From contig NZ_QAOO01000011.1 in NCBI RefSeq assembly GCF_003051105.1, positions 61,869 to 125,868 on the forward strand: 64,000 nucleotides of DNA, read 5' to 3'. Shown one piece after another: positions 7,958-16,346 of the stretch (positions within the stretch are counted from its first letter, which is position 1; every line of letters begins with the position of its first letter). The notes below the pieces were generated by a model that saw only the letters and a program-made list of their open reading frames with translations, did not search any database and had not been told where the DNA came from. Made by a program: the position numbers and the translations under genes. The stretch is from Nitrosomonas nitrosa (GTDB lineage: Bacteria > Pseudomonadota > Gammaproteobacteria > Burkholderiales > Nitrosomonadaceae).

Positions 7958-10783
7958 TCAAGAGGAGCGAACCGTTTTTTCGTAATTGAGATCCGGTTCG
8001 CCTATTTCCGCCAGCATATGATTGCGAACATGATCCCGTAGGGCTACGGCAGAGCGCCAAGGGTCCAATTTTGCCGACTCATTTGGATAGATGGGCTCAC
8101 CAATGCTGATCGAGATGGGGTAGTGGCGTGGAAGCCAAGAACCAGCGCGTAAGATCGATCGGGAGCCGCGTATGGCGATGGGAATGATCGGAACATGGGC
8201 TTCCACGGCGGTTGTAAATGCACCCATATGGAAAGGCAATAGACCCGGTATGCGGCTAAATGTGCCTTCAGGAAAAAAAAGAGCGGTGTGTCCATCAGCG
8301 ACTAGGCGAGTAATGCGTTTGGCGTCTTGCGCGCCTTTCTGAGTATCGAATCGTTCGACAAATTCAGCGCCGATGCGGCGCAGGAAATGGCCAGCGATAA
8401 ATTGTCTGTTGAGTTCTTCTTTGGCGATGAAGCTGACTGGTCTAGGGAGCGTCGCGGCCAGGATCAATCCATCCACATAACTGGCATGATTGCAAACCAG
8501 AACACAGGGTGTGCCGGGAGGAGGAAGGTGCTCAAGCCCTTTGATGTTTATGCGTGTTGCTGTGGCAAAAGCAAGCACTCGGGTACTTAGACCAATCAAT
8601 CTCCAACGCCATCGCAAACGAGGGAGGATTTGTACCAGTAGCCAGGTCGGGAGGGCTAGTGTAATGAGTACGAGCCAAGCATATAGCGCATACGACGATG
8701 CTTTCAGTGAACGTAACCCGCGACGGATTTGCGGGATAAGCGAAATTCCCAGTAGACGGATAACTTGCAGCCAAGGTGCGCGCACGGTTGTGATGCTGCC
8801 GCGTTCATACATCTCCCGGCAGGCATCTCGTCTTATTTTTCCACTTGAAGTTTTGAGTACGCTGTGCGGCGGAGCGAGTACGATTTCGTCAGGGGGTGCA
8901 CCTGTGAGCGCCATGACTTCACTGTTGATCTTGCTGCGAATATTTTCTAAGTTGGTCATGCGACTTTCGTGGGTTTCTGCCAGTACGATCAATCGCTCCG
9001 TTCCTCTCTCGTGGCTAGCGCTGCCGAACACAGCGACACAACCTTTGCGGATACCCTCGATCTTGTTTATAGCGTCTTCGATTTCATCTGGATAAATATT
9101 CTGCCCTGCACGAATGATAATATCTTTCTGCCTTCCAGTAATATACACCTCGCCATCGGCAATATAGGCGAAATCACCGGAATTTAACCAGCCATCGTCA
9201 AATAGTATTTTGTTCTTTTCAGGATTACGGAAATAACCACAGGTTGTGGACGGCCCCCGGAACTGTAGCAATCCTTGGTGTCTTTCAGGAAGTTCACGGC
9301 CGTTCATATCGACGATGCGAATCTCGTGACCGGCAAGGGGTTCGCCGCACGATACGAAACATAACGCATGTTCATTGTCATTTGCCGGAATAGCTTGCTC
9401 TGTTTTCATAAAATGCACACGGTCAATCTTATCGAATCGAGGCCCTCTGCCAATGGGTGGAAAAGAGAGCCCGACGGAGCATTCTGCCAGTCCGTATACT
9501 GGCATGAGGGCTTCCAATTGAAGTCCATAGGGGGAAAAACGCTCATAAAAACGCATGAGTGTTCCCGGTATGATCGTCTCAGCTCCGTTGAATACCGCTT
9601 TCAAGGAATGTAATTGCAATCCTTTGAGATCTTCATCTCGAATTCGTTTAAGGCAGATTTCATAGGCAAAATTAGGTGCTGCCGTCAATGTTGCCCGGTT
9701 GCGGTGCACAGCCCAGAGCCAGCGTTCAGGCTTCGCTAGAAAATGCAGCGGTGACATGATCACCAGATAAGTTGAGAAATAAAGACTCCCAAGCCAGGCC
9801 CCGATCAGGCCCATGTCATGATAAAGCGGTAGCCAGCTGACAAAGATATCGTTGGAATCGACGTTGATACGTTCTCCCATTGCACGGATATTGGCAAGAA
9901 GGTTGGCGTGAGTCAGGGTGACGCCCTTGGGTTTGCCTGTGCTTCCAGAAGTATATTGCAACAGTGCGATGTCTTCAGCTAACCGATTTGGATAGAGGAC
10001 TTGTCCTTGTTGCGTTTGTAATTCGTTAGGGGTAATTACCTTTTGTAGGCTGCTGACTTGTGACATGAGTAGATGTGCGACTGCTTTTGCTTCTGGCACG
10101 GTGATGAGGATGACGGCACGACAATTTTCCAGAATGCTGCGATGGCGCAGCAAATGGTCTTCCAGTTGGCTGAGACGTGCGGGCGGATAAATGGGTACTG
10201 GAATAGCGCCACAAATGAGAATGCCGAAGAAGCTAAAGAAATAATCGTGGCTGGTAGGCAGCATCAGGGAGACTGTTTCTCCCGCTTTAACACCCAGCAT
10301 TTGTAATCCCAAGGCGATCCGTTCAGCCTCTTCTTTTAAGTTGCCATAGGTTATGATTTTTTCTTGCTCATCGTCGCTGTAGAATTTGATATGTGGACGG
10401 TCGGGGTGCGTGTGTGCATGCCAGTCAAGCACGTCAAGCAGCGTTTCAGCTCGTTGAGGGACGGCCATTGATATTGCTTGCGCTACAGGCTCACCAGCGT
10501 GAATAGAACGCGCTTCCTGCATGGTGCTTGCGTTTAGAATTTCTCGCAACAATGCCCGCGGTGTATCGGCGGTAGCAAATACACGATCAGGTAGCTTGAT
10601 CTTGAAATGAAGCTCGATGCGACTAATAAATTCTACGCGCGTCAGGCTGTCGAACCCCAGGTCTTTGTCGAAGGAGCTGTCCAGAGTGAGCGCATTCAGA
10701 GTTTTAGGCTGGATTTTTAACTCCTTTCCTAGACCCCGGATAATTTCAAACATCTCGGAAAGTTTTTGTTCTTCCGTCACCAT
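7958..10783 (-). CDS. ACP - acyl-AMP ligase - PlsC-type acyltransferase fusion
   Basis: A 941-residue three-domain protein. Residues 5-85 are an acyl carrier domain with the phosphopantetheine Ser46 in GFDSL. Residues 115-660 are an AMP-forming ligase with the P-loop-like YTSGSTGKPKG (277-287) and the GDFAYI...GRQKDIIIRAG segment. A hydrophobic stretch follows (about 695-720), then a PlsC/LPLAT acyltransferase with NHASYVD (765-771) and PEGTFS (838-843). The arrangement suggests fatty acid activation, loading on the carrier and transfer to a lysophospholipid or similar acceptor at the inner membrane. Such fusions resemble E. coli Aas with an added carrier domain. It is transcribed away from the stress-gene run and convergent with the HPF fusion. 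The acceptor is unknown. Confidence 0.88.
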   Translation of the reverse strand: MVTEEQKLSEMFEIIRGLGKELKIQPKTLNALTLDSSFDKDLGFDSLTRVEFISRIELHFKIKLPDRVFATADTPRALLREILNASTMQEARSIHAGEPVAQAISMAVPQRAETLLDVLDWHAHTHPDRPHIKFYSDDEQEKIITYGNLKEEAERIALGLQMLGVKAGETVSLMLPTSHDYFFSFFGILICGAIPVPIYPPARLSQLEDHLLRHRSILENCRAVILITVPEAKAVAHLLMSQVSSLQKVITPNELQTQQGQVLYPNRLAEDIALLQYTSGSTGKPKGVTLTHANLLANIRAMGERINVDSNDIFVSWLPLYHDMGLIGAWLGSLYFSTYLVIMSPLHFLAKPERWLWAVHRNRATLTAAPNFAYEICLKRIRDEDLKGLQLHSLKAVFNGAETIIPGTLMRFYERFSPYGLQLEALMPVYGLAECSVGLSFPPIGRGPRFDKIDRVHFMKTEQAIPANDNEHALCFVSCGEPLAGHEIRIVDMNGRELPERHQGLLQFRGPSTTCGYFRNPEKNKILFDDGWLNSGDFAYIADGEVYITGRQKDIIIRAGQNIYPDEIEDAINKIEGIRKGCVAVFGSASHERGTERLIVLAETHESRMTNLENIRSKINSEVMALTGAPPDEIVLAPPHSVLKTSSGKIRRDACREMYERGSITTVRAPWLQVIRLLGISLIPQIRRGLRSLKASSYALYAWLVLITLALPTWLLVQILPRLRWRWRLIGLSTRVLAFATATRINIKGLEHLPPPGTPCVLVCNHASYVDGLILAATLPRPVSFIAKEELNRQFIAGHFLRRIGAEFVERFDTQKGAQDAKRITRLVADGHTALFFPEGTFSRIPGLLPFHMGAFTTAVEAHVPIIPIAIRGSRSILRAGSWLPRHYPISISIGEPIYPNESAKLDPWRSAVALRDHVRNHMLAEIGEPDLNYEKTVRSS

Positions 10784-11138
10784 TGGATTTATGTTTGTGC
10801 CAAAGTACTGCCGGAAAAAATCTGCTGTACAAAATACCAGCTAACAGTTCAGTAAATTGCTCGCAGGCTATCGTTATGGGAAACAACTTGAAACTTTTTT
10901 TACGCTCATACTTTCTATTGCTAACAACAATAAGTTTAAAAATAAGAACGATTGGTAATTATATTCTTTTGTGATTTGCGGATGATATAAGGGTAACTAC
11001 CTACGTGTTTCTACGTATTTAATTACCCTTCTTTTTTCGATAAATTGCAAAGAATGATAAATAACAGAAGGGAGGAAATAAAGCCAAAGATTCATTTTCA
11101 CGAAATGATTGAGTTGATTTATTGAGAAAGGAGGCTAA
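10784..11138. other. AT-rich divergent intergenic region
   Basis: 355 nt between the acyl-AMP ligase fusion (leftward) and the DUF2934-PAS-Hsp20 run (rightward). It contains site B (11002-11018) nested inside the 8-bp inverted repeat AAGGGTAA (10989-10996) / TTACCCTT (11023-11030), which is followed by CTTTTTT. No open frame or RNA gene was recognised. Confidence 0.6.
11002..11018. promoter_or_regulatory. Candidate tandem heptamer operator, site B
   Basis: TACGTGTTTCTACGTAT, two heptamers starting 10 bp apart, about 120 bp upstream of the DUF2934 start. It is enclosed by an 8-bp inverted repeat. Shared layout with sites A and C supports a common binding protein, which is inferred. Confidence 0.5.
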
Positions 11139-11345
11139 ATGGAATCTATTAAATCACTTACAAAAAATACCAGTAGTAGGAAGAAAGCGATGCCCTTGAG
11201 TGGTGAAGTCAGTAATGGTCAAAATAGCGAGGACCACATTTCTCGGATTGCAGTTTCGGCCTACTACAAAGCGCAAGCAAGAGGATTTCAACCGGGGCAT
11301 GAACTAGATGATTGGCTAGCAGCAGAAGCGGAGGAAAAACAATGA
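11139..11345 (+). CDS. DUF2934-type small protein
   Basis: 68 residues. The C-terminal half carries the DUF2934 pattern: ISRIAVSAYYKAQARGF, PG, then ELDDWLAAEAE. The N-terminal 30 residues are polar and basic, probably disordered. A strong AAAGGAGG ribosome-binding site precedes the ATG. The stop overlaps the next start as ATGA, showing translational coupling to the PAS-like gene. Function of the family is unknown; members are often encoded near stress genes. Confidence 0.8.
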   Translation: MESIKSLTKNTSSRKKAMPLSGEVSNGQNSEDHISRIAVSAYYKAQARGFQPGHELDDWLAAEAEEKQ

Positions 11346-11752
11346 GTGTGTTAATCGGTGAAACGTTGGTGAGAAGAGATGATTACGATTCCAAAACAGC
11401 TAACAATTATGTTGTTGAGGACGAATTTGCTGTTTTAATCCTTTCTGAAGATGGTGTTGTGCGTGATTGCAATCAGGCAGGAGCGAAGTTATTAGGGGAT
11501 TCGCCCAAAAACTTGCCAAAGCTCCATATTTCCAAAATACTTCCCAAGCTGGCAAAAATTGATCTGCTGAAAGGCAAGCGGGCTAATCCCTATTTACGTT
11601 TTCTTTCGCGTATTGGCCACCTATTTGAGGTGGTGAGCATGAGTGGCGCCCATTTTACCGGACGGCTTTTTTTTAGTGACGTGGAAAATTGCGGCTCACA
11701 CCAATTAATCGTCATGATCCATCCGGTTTATCAAAAAAATACTGTTCATTAA
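11342..11752 (+). CDS. PAS-like single-domain protein
   Basis: 136 residues from the ATG that overlaps the DUF2934 stop (GAGG 6-9 nt upstream). A longer in-frame reading beginning at 11312 is rejected because it runs far into the previous gene. The core reads as a PAS fold: opening AVLILSEDGVVRDCNQAGAKLLG at about 31-53 and closing strands VVSMSGAHFTGRLFFSD and HQLIVMIHPV. No output domain follows, so it would act through a partner. The ligand is unknown. It lies between DUF2934 and Hsp20 in one run under site B. Confidence 0.75.
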   Translation: MSVLIGETLVRRDDYDSKTANNYVVEDEFAVLILSEDGVVRDCNQAGAKLLGDSPKNLPKLHISKILPKLAKIDLLKGKRANPYLRFLSRIGHLFEVVSMSGAHFTGRLFFSDVENCGSHQLIVMIHPVYQKNTVH

Positions 11753-11797
11753 AAAATCGCAAGAGGATTTTTTTGATTAAAGTAAAGGAGCATTACC

Positions 11798-12310
11798 ATG
11801 CCTAATGAAAACAAAGAGAATGTACCTGTTACAACCTCGAAAGAGGGAGCTAAAACCGAAATCGCTTCCGTCAACCCTATCAGTGAAATGGAAAATGCTT
11901 TTGACCGTCTCTTCAGACATGGATGGCCTTCGTTATGGCGATGGCGTGATATGCCTATGTTAGACAATTTATTTGAACGGGAAGGGCTCCGTTCACCAAA
12001 TCTGGATGTGATCGATCGTGATAATGAAATACTGGTTCGTGCCGAGATTCCGGGGTTGGAAAAGAAAGATCTCAATATTTCACTGACCGATAATCTTCTG
12101 ACCATTAAGGGGCAGTCGAGCCGGGAAGTGAAAGATGAAAAAGGTGATTATCACAGGCATGAAATTACCCGTTTTTCATTTTCTCGTTCTGTAATGCTCC
12201 CTGGCGCAGTGGATGCCGCCAAGACTACAGCATCTTTGAAAAACGGTATTTTGGAGATCACTTTACCGAAAGTGGAATCTTCAAAACGTCGCACGATTAC
12301 CGTTCAGTAA
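11798..12310 (+). CDS. Small heat-shock protein, Hsp20/alpha-crystallin family
   Basis: 170 residues. The N-terminal region to about 70 includes a Trp-rich segment (WPSLWRWRD). The alpha-crystallin domain runs from about 65 to 165 with AEIPGLEKKDLNISL, the conserved LKNGILEITLPK (about 145-157) and a short C-terminal tail. Such chaperones hold unfolded proteins as oligomers until ATP-dependent chaperones act. AAAGGAG precedes the ATG by about 10 nt. The gene sits 45 nt after the PAS-like gene and probably shares its promoter. No ROSE-type RNA thermometer is evident in this short leader. A large imperfect hairpin follows the stop. Confidence 0.93.
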   Translation: MPNENKENVPVTTSKEGAKTEIASVNPISEMENAFDRLFRHGWPSLWRWRDMPMLDNLFEREGLRSPNLDVIDRDNEILVRAEIPGLEKKDLNISLTDNLLTIKGQSSREVKDEKGDYHRHEITRFSFSRSVMLPGAVDAAKTTASLKNGILEITLPKVESSKRRTITVQ

Positions 12311-12329
12311 GGAATTATTAAAGTGTGTT

Positions 12330-12380
12330 TATCCTATGACGTGGCGAGGCCTCCTAGGCCTATGCCATCGTTTTAGGATA
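12330..12380. repeat. Imperfect inverted repeat after the hsp20 gene
   Basis: Outer arms TATCCTA (12330-12336) and TAGGATA (12374-12380) enclose inner arms TGGC/GCCA and AGGCC/GGCCT around a 5-nt loop at 12352-12356. It would form a long bulged hairpin, 20 nt after the hsp20 stop, without a clear U-tract. It may be an mRNA 3'-end stabiliser, weak terminator or processing site. Confidence 0.5.
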
Positions 12381-12478
12381 TACGCGGAGGATACCAAAAA
12401 GGATAGAGCGTGCCGGATGCTTGTGTGGTCGGTAAGCGAGAACACTTTTTGATTGTTTAGTTAAGCGGGGAGCTGATT

Positions 12479-12736
12479 ATGAAGAGAGATATATTTATTC
12501 CATCAGCGGTGATCAGTATTTTCTCAGTGATGGTTGGATTGTTCATTTTGTCGTTTGATCGTTTACAGTCTGCTGAAAATACACGGATACAGCCTCAACA
12601 GCAGAACACTGGAAGTCGACTTGCTGCAGAGTCAACACAGACGATTGAGGAGCGTTTGCACCTGAAACGACAATTCATGAAGCGACCATTGGTGTCGCCT
12701 GACGAACAGCGCAGACAGAAGGATGTGTGGATTTGA
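12479..12736 (+). CDS. Small membrane-anchored or secreted protein, unknown
   Basis: 85 residues, not recognised. Residues 8-27 form one hydrophobic helix after a basic start (MKRD), followed by a polar tail rich in Q, R and E (TIEERLHLKRQFMKRP). Likely a single-pass inner membrane protein with the tail in the periplasm, or a cleaved exported peptide. GGGGAG lies about 8 nt before the ATG. It is in the same direction as hsp20 and the following genes. No known domain is visible. Confidence 0.6.
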   Translation: MKRDIFIPSAVISIFSVMVGLFILSFDRLQSAENTRIQPQQQNTGSRLAAESTQTIEERLHLKRQFMKRPLVSPDEQRRQKDVWI

Positions 12737-12842
12737 TGGCTCGGTGTATGCTCATGGCTATTCATATAGTTTATGCTGCCAATGATGATAAGCTGTGTTC
12801 TAACAAGCAAGAAACCTTCTTTATCAGGATAAGGAAAATAGC

Positions 12843-13343
12843 ATGATTCGCAATTCTATAGACGTGGCTACTCGAGTCAGCTCAAATCTATCAGCGCTGA
12901 TTGAAAGTCGGCTTGATGAAGCGGAGACCGAACAATCGATAACACTTGCTACGATACGTGATTTTATCGTGGGATTATTGCCTACTGCCTATACCGAGTC
13001 GGAGCAACTGCACCATTTTGATGTCAATGAGTCGTTGCTTGATGAGATCAATGCATTGATTGATGAATTTGGTGAATCGGCACTCGCAATCGATTTTGTG
13101 CAGGAGGTAGCTAGTGAGCCACTTTCTCGGGCGATCGAGGCTGTCATGTATGATGAAAATCGTCATTCCCCCCCAACGCTCGGTGCGGTTAGAGAGGCTA
13201 TCAATTCAGGGTTGTTAGCGAGGTTAGTTGGTGAGGGTGTGTTGGACGAAGATGAAGATGATTCCTTGCTTGCGGAGTTGGGTATATTGATCGCCCGTTA
13301 TGGCGAGGAAGCGTTGGCGGAAGATTTTTTACGTTACGAATAG
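12843..13343 (+). CDS. Acidic protein with internal duplication, unknown
   Basis: 166 residues, not recognised as a known family. The second half repeats the first. TLATIRDFIVG...ESLLDEINALIDEFGESALAIDFV (about 36-87) matches TLGAVREAINS...DSLLAELGILIARYGEEALAEDFL (about 112-164). Each unit is predicted to be helical and very acidic, and there is no signal peptide. AAGGA precedes the ATG. A tandem helical repeat suggests a binding or scaffolding role; this is inference only. Confidence 0.65.
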   Translation: MIRNSIDVATRVSSNLSALIESRLDEAETEQSITLATIRDFIVGLLPTAYTESEQLHHFDVNESLLDEINALIDEFGESALAIDFVQEVASEPLSRAIEAVMYDENRHSPPTLGAVREAINSGLLARLVGEGVLDEDEDDSLLAELGILIARYGEEALAEDFLRYE

Positions 13344-13462
13344 TTGAATAGTTCAATTTTCGCCATAAGCGCTAATGAGTACCCTGATAATTCCACTAAA
13401 AATGAACCTTAATTAAAAAAAACAATCGGATATTTGTTTTAGACGGTTTATTTGTTCCTAAC

Positions 13463-13909
13463 ATGTATCTCGATAAAATTCACTTTCTGCAAACAGGCGT
13501 TAGTCTCGAAATTTCAACCAAGGCTTTGCGTGATCTGATCAGACATGTCACGGACGGGCAGCGTATACCCGAGCTAGCCAAGATATGTACTACGAGGGAT
13601 CTTTACGATTATCTTACGGTAATTGTTCATCAAGGTGCTGAAGGTTTGATCAGTAGACGGTATGCTTGGGTCGGTGGTATCAAAAAGAACTTACTTGCTG
13701 GGCAGCCTGTTGCTTATCGTCAGTTTGACGAGCTTTTTTGGCGCAATCTGGATGAGGAAGATCCGGATGGTAATGAATGGTATCAGCTGACGTCCAATGA
13801 AGTGTTTCGGTTGCAGTTGAATCGTCTGCTCGATATCGTACGTTCAGCAAAACGTAACTTACTTCAACGGGTTGATGAGCTACCCGATTTCAATATCGGT
13901 TGGGCTTAG
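13463..13909 (+). CDS. Hypothetical cytosolic protein
   Basis: 148 residues without signal peptide or membrane segment. Composition is that of a normal globular protein (well-spaced W, Y and L; terminal helix LNRLLDIVRSAKRNLLQRVDEL). No domain was recognised. The ATG has only a weak ribosome-binding site. It is the last of the three unrecognised genes after hsp20, and 120 nt separate it from the duplicated acidic protein, so it may have its own promoter. Confidence 0.6.
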   Translation: MYLDKIHFLQTGVSLEISTKALRDLIRHVTDGQRIPELAKICTTRDLYDYLTVIVHQGAEGLISRRYAWVGGIKKNLLAGQPVAYRQFDELFWRNLDEEDPDGNEWYQLTSNEVFRLQLNRLLDIVRSAKRNLLQRVDELPDFNIGWA

Positions 13910-14258
13910 ACGCGAAGATAAAACGGCTTTACAAGGAATGCTGTAGCAGAAAAACCACTTCAAGATCACCCATCTGTCGCAACATTTCCTTACTTCCCCT
14001 CGATTTTCTTTTTGCCTGACACCCTCTTCTGCTGCTACCTTTGCGCTTTATGCTATAAAATGAGCGCATAGGGTTGTAAAGGGTTGTAAAGCAAACGCAG
14101 GGGTGGGCGGGTCTGTCTTGCACTTTGAATTGTTAATGCTGCATGGTTTATTCCACCCCAAATTGACGCTAATTGTGTTAACGTACAGCGCTCCTAGAGC
14201 GCCTCTATTTAAACAATTATCTACGCGTTCTTGCCGATATTGGCTTGACTGCTCATCG
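13910..14258. other. Intergenic region before the MFS gene
   Basis: 349 nt. It contains a tandem 10-bp repeat, GGGTTGTAAA twice at 14071-14090, just upstream of a region that could hold the promoter. The frame that opens leftward of 14259 lacks a plausible protein start. Nothing else was seen. Confidence 0.5.
14071..14090. repeat. Tandem 10-bp direct repeat
   Basis: GGGTTGTAAA occurs twice without spacer about 170 bp upstream of the MFS start. One helical turn per copy would suit a regulator site; function unknown. Confidence 0.6.
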
Positions 14259-15569
14259 ATGACATCAACAAATAAAATTTCCCATCTTGCTGAAGGTGTT
14301 AGCCGGCGCGAAGTGTGGTCCTGGGCGATGTTTGATTTTGCTAATTCAGGCTACACCACGGTGGTGATTACTGCTATATTTAATGCGTATTTTGTGTCTG
14401 TCGTGGCACAAAACCAGGATTGGGGAACATTCGCATGGACAGCGTCACTCGCAGTTTCCTATTTGCTCATCATACTGACCGCCCCTGCTTTAGGTGCTTA
14501 TGCGGATGCGTATGCATCCAAGAAGCGCTTACTGTTGGTGACGACAATCGGTTGTATTTTGTTTACAGCCTTGCTTTATCTAGCAGGTCCGGGGGATTTA
14601 TGGCTTGCGATTGCCCTTATAATTCTTACTAATTTCTTTTTTGGAAGCGGTGAGAATTTGATTGCTGCTTTCTTGCCAGAGCTGGCGCGCAGCCGGGCAC
14701 TCGGAAAGGTATCAGGCTGGGGGTGGAGCCTCGGTTATATTGGGGGGTTGTTTAGCCTGGGGTGCTCGCTTGCCTATGTGACGTGGGCGCAAGGACAAGG
14801 GCAAGAAGCGCACGAGTTTGTGCCTGTTACGATGTTGATCACTGCGGCGATTTTTGCCGTTGCCTGCGTTCCCACTTTTCTGTTTCTGAAGGAGCGTGCT
14901 CAACCCCAGCCCCATTTGGCTGGCCCGCACGTTGTCAAAGAGGCGTTTATTCGATTGGGTGGAACGCTTAAGCATGTGCGCTATTATCAAGATCTGGTGC
15001 GTTTTCTTGTTTGTCTCATTTTTTATCAGGCAGGTATCCAGGCAGTTATTGCCTTGGCTGCGATCTATGCTCAGCAAGCCATGGGGTTTGATACGAGCGA
15101 TACCATCATGCTCATCCTGCTGGTTAACATTACTGCGGCATTAGGCGCATTTGTATTTGGCAACATACAAGATAAACTGGGCCATATCCCTACCATTGCA
15201 TTAACACTCATCGGCTGGATCATCATGATTTTATTGGCTTGGAAGGCTGAGGGCCCGGTTATGTTCTGGATAGCTGCCAATATCGCTGGATTGTGTCTGG
15301 GTGCTTCTCAATCTGCGGGGCGTGCATTGGTCGGTTTGTTCAGTCCAGCTACCCGACGCGCCGAATTTTTTGGATTATGGGGATTGGCGGTAAAAGTCTC
15401 TTCAATCTTGGGGCCGATTACTTACGGATTGGTGACATGGCTATCGGCTGGAGACCACCGGCTTGCTATGCTGATAACAGGGAGTTATTTTCTTGTTGGC
15501 CTATTGATATTGATGCGAGTGGATGTGCAGAGGGGTGAAGCCGCGGCACAGAATCAACCCGACAACTAG
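14259..15569 (+). CDS. MFS transporter of the UMF1 / Atg22-like family
   Basis: 436 residues from the ATG giving MTSTNKISHLAE. The open frame extends 52 codons further upstream, but that extension lacks MFS character. Family marks include VWSWAMFDFANSGY near the N-terminus, repeated hydrophobic helices (about 11-12), GWGWSLGYIGG in the middle and QSAGRALVGLFSPATRRAEFFG late. This family (COG2270) is related to yeast vacuolar effluxers; bacterial substrates are mostly unknown. Inner membrane. A strong hairpin terminator follows at 15590-15640. Confidence 0.88.
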   Translation: MTSTNKISHLAEGVSRREVWSWAMFDFANSGYTTVVITAIFNAYFVSVVAQNQDWGTFAWTASLAVSYLLIILTAPALGAYADAYASKKRLLLVTTIGCILFTALLYLAGPGDLWLAIALIILTNFFFGSGENLIAAFLPELARSRALGKVSGWGWSLGYIGGLFSLGCSLAYVTWAQGQGQEAHEFVPVTMLITAAIFAVACVPTFLFLKERAQPQPHLAGPHVVKEAFIRLGGTLKHVRYYQDLVRFLVCLIFYQAGIQAVIALAAIYAQQAMGFDTSDTIMLILLVNITAALGAFVFGNIQDKLGHIPTIALTLIGWIIMILLAWKAEGPVMFWIAANIAGLCLGASQSAGRALVGLFSPATRRAEFFGLWGLAVKVSSILGPITYGLVTWLSAGDHRLAMLITGSYFLVGLLILMRVDVQRGEAAAQNQPDN

Positions 15570-15589
15570 AGCCTTCCCCTAAGAGGATA

Positions 15590-15640
15590 ACAGGCCGTAA
15601 AAATGAGGCATGATCAATCATTTTTACGGCCTGTTTTTTT
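15590..15640 (+). terminator. Rho-independent terminator after the MFS gene
   Basis: Perfect 17-bp stem: arms 15590-15606 and 15618-15634 around an 11-nt loop, followed by TTTTTT. It is the clearest intrinsic terminator in the window. The opposite strand lacks a U-tract, so it serves mainly the rightward transcript. Confidence 0.92.
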
Positions 15641-15658
15641 CAGCTGATTGCTTGTCGT

Positions 15659-16042
15659 CTAGCCGTAAGTTGTTTCTCTATCAAAATCTTGCCAGATAAA
15701 ATTTGGCTGAACGGTCGGTTGGGTAGGAATGAAGAATGTTGCGGTATCCAACGCACCAAATACCGTTCGCCCCACGGTATGCATAAGTCCGGTGAGAAAA
15801 CCGACCGTGAGGCCATAGGGTGCACCATCTTTGCGAGTGGTTAATATAATCGTCTTTGGCAGCTCGATAAAACCGGTTGCTGCGTTAACGACCCCCGTCA
15901 TGAGTTTTTCCCCTGCCATGGTCGGATAACTTTTCCCCATTGTACCGCCGCTCATCGAACTATAACCTTGCGCCAAGACCGTTTGAGAGGACAAGACGAA
16001 TAAGGCGGTCAGCGCCAGAAACAATCCGGTTAGTTTTTTCAT
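15659..16042 (-). CDS. TIGR04073-type secreted protein (exosortase-system-associated family)
   Basis: 127 residues from the ATG with AGGAGA six nt upstream; the longer frame to 16135 is rejected. A cleavable signal peptide (MKKLTGLFLALTALFVLSSQTVLA, cut after the Ala at 24) is followed by KLMTGVVNAATGFIELPKTI and the hydrophobic VGFLTGLMHTVGRTVFGALD. These match the family named as exosortase-associated by phylogenetic profile. No exosortase gene is in the window, so that link cannot be tested here. Likely periplasmic or outer-membrane associated. A single TACGTAT lies 70 bp upstream (16112-16118), but without a second half-site. Confidence 0.75.
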   Translation of the reverse strand: MKKLTGLFLALTALFVLSSQTVLAQGYSSMSGGTMGKSYPTMAGEKLMTGVVNAATGFIELPKTIILTTRKDGAPYGLTVGFLTGLMHTVGRTVFGALDTATFFIPTQPTVQPNFIWQDFDRETTYG

Positions 16043-16346
16043 TATGTTCTCCTGTGAGATATAGTGTTGAAAGTAGTTGGCATCCGCATCGATTCTAATG
16101 GTTAACAAGGATACGTATATGTCGAAAATGCGCAATTAATCTAGCGTATTTTCATGACATTGAAGCTAGATTCCCATAGGAACTTAAGTTGAAAATTTTA
16201 ATGTAAATGCTACCTGGTTTGGATGGTATATTTGAATTTTATTGATGCATCTAGCCTAAGGTCTAAGTTTTAAATTTTTTACCTGGGAATTCCTCGAATG
16301 ATTGCAAAACAACTCGGCCATAATAGACCCTGGATATAATTCTGTC

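Noticed and set aside
13347..13359. TTGAATAGTTCAA as an FNR-type site
   Set aside because: Half-site spacing is 5 instead of 6, and no suited gene distance.
16112..16118. Fourth tandem site before the TIGR04073 gene
   Set aside because: Only one TACGTAT; the half-site 10 bp away does not match on either strand.
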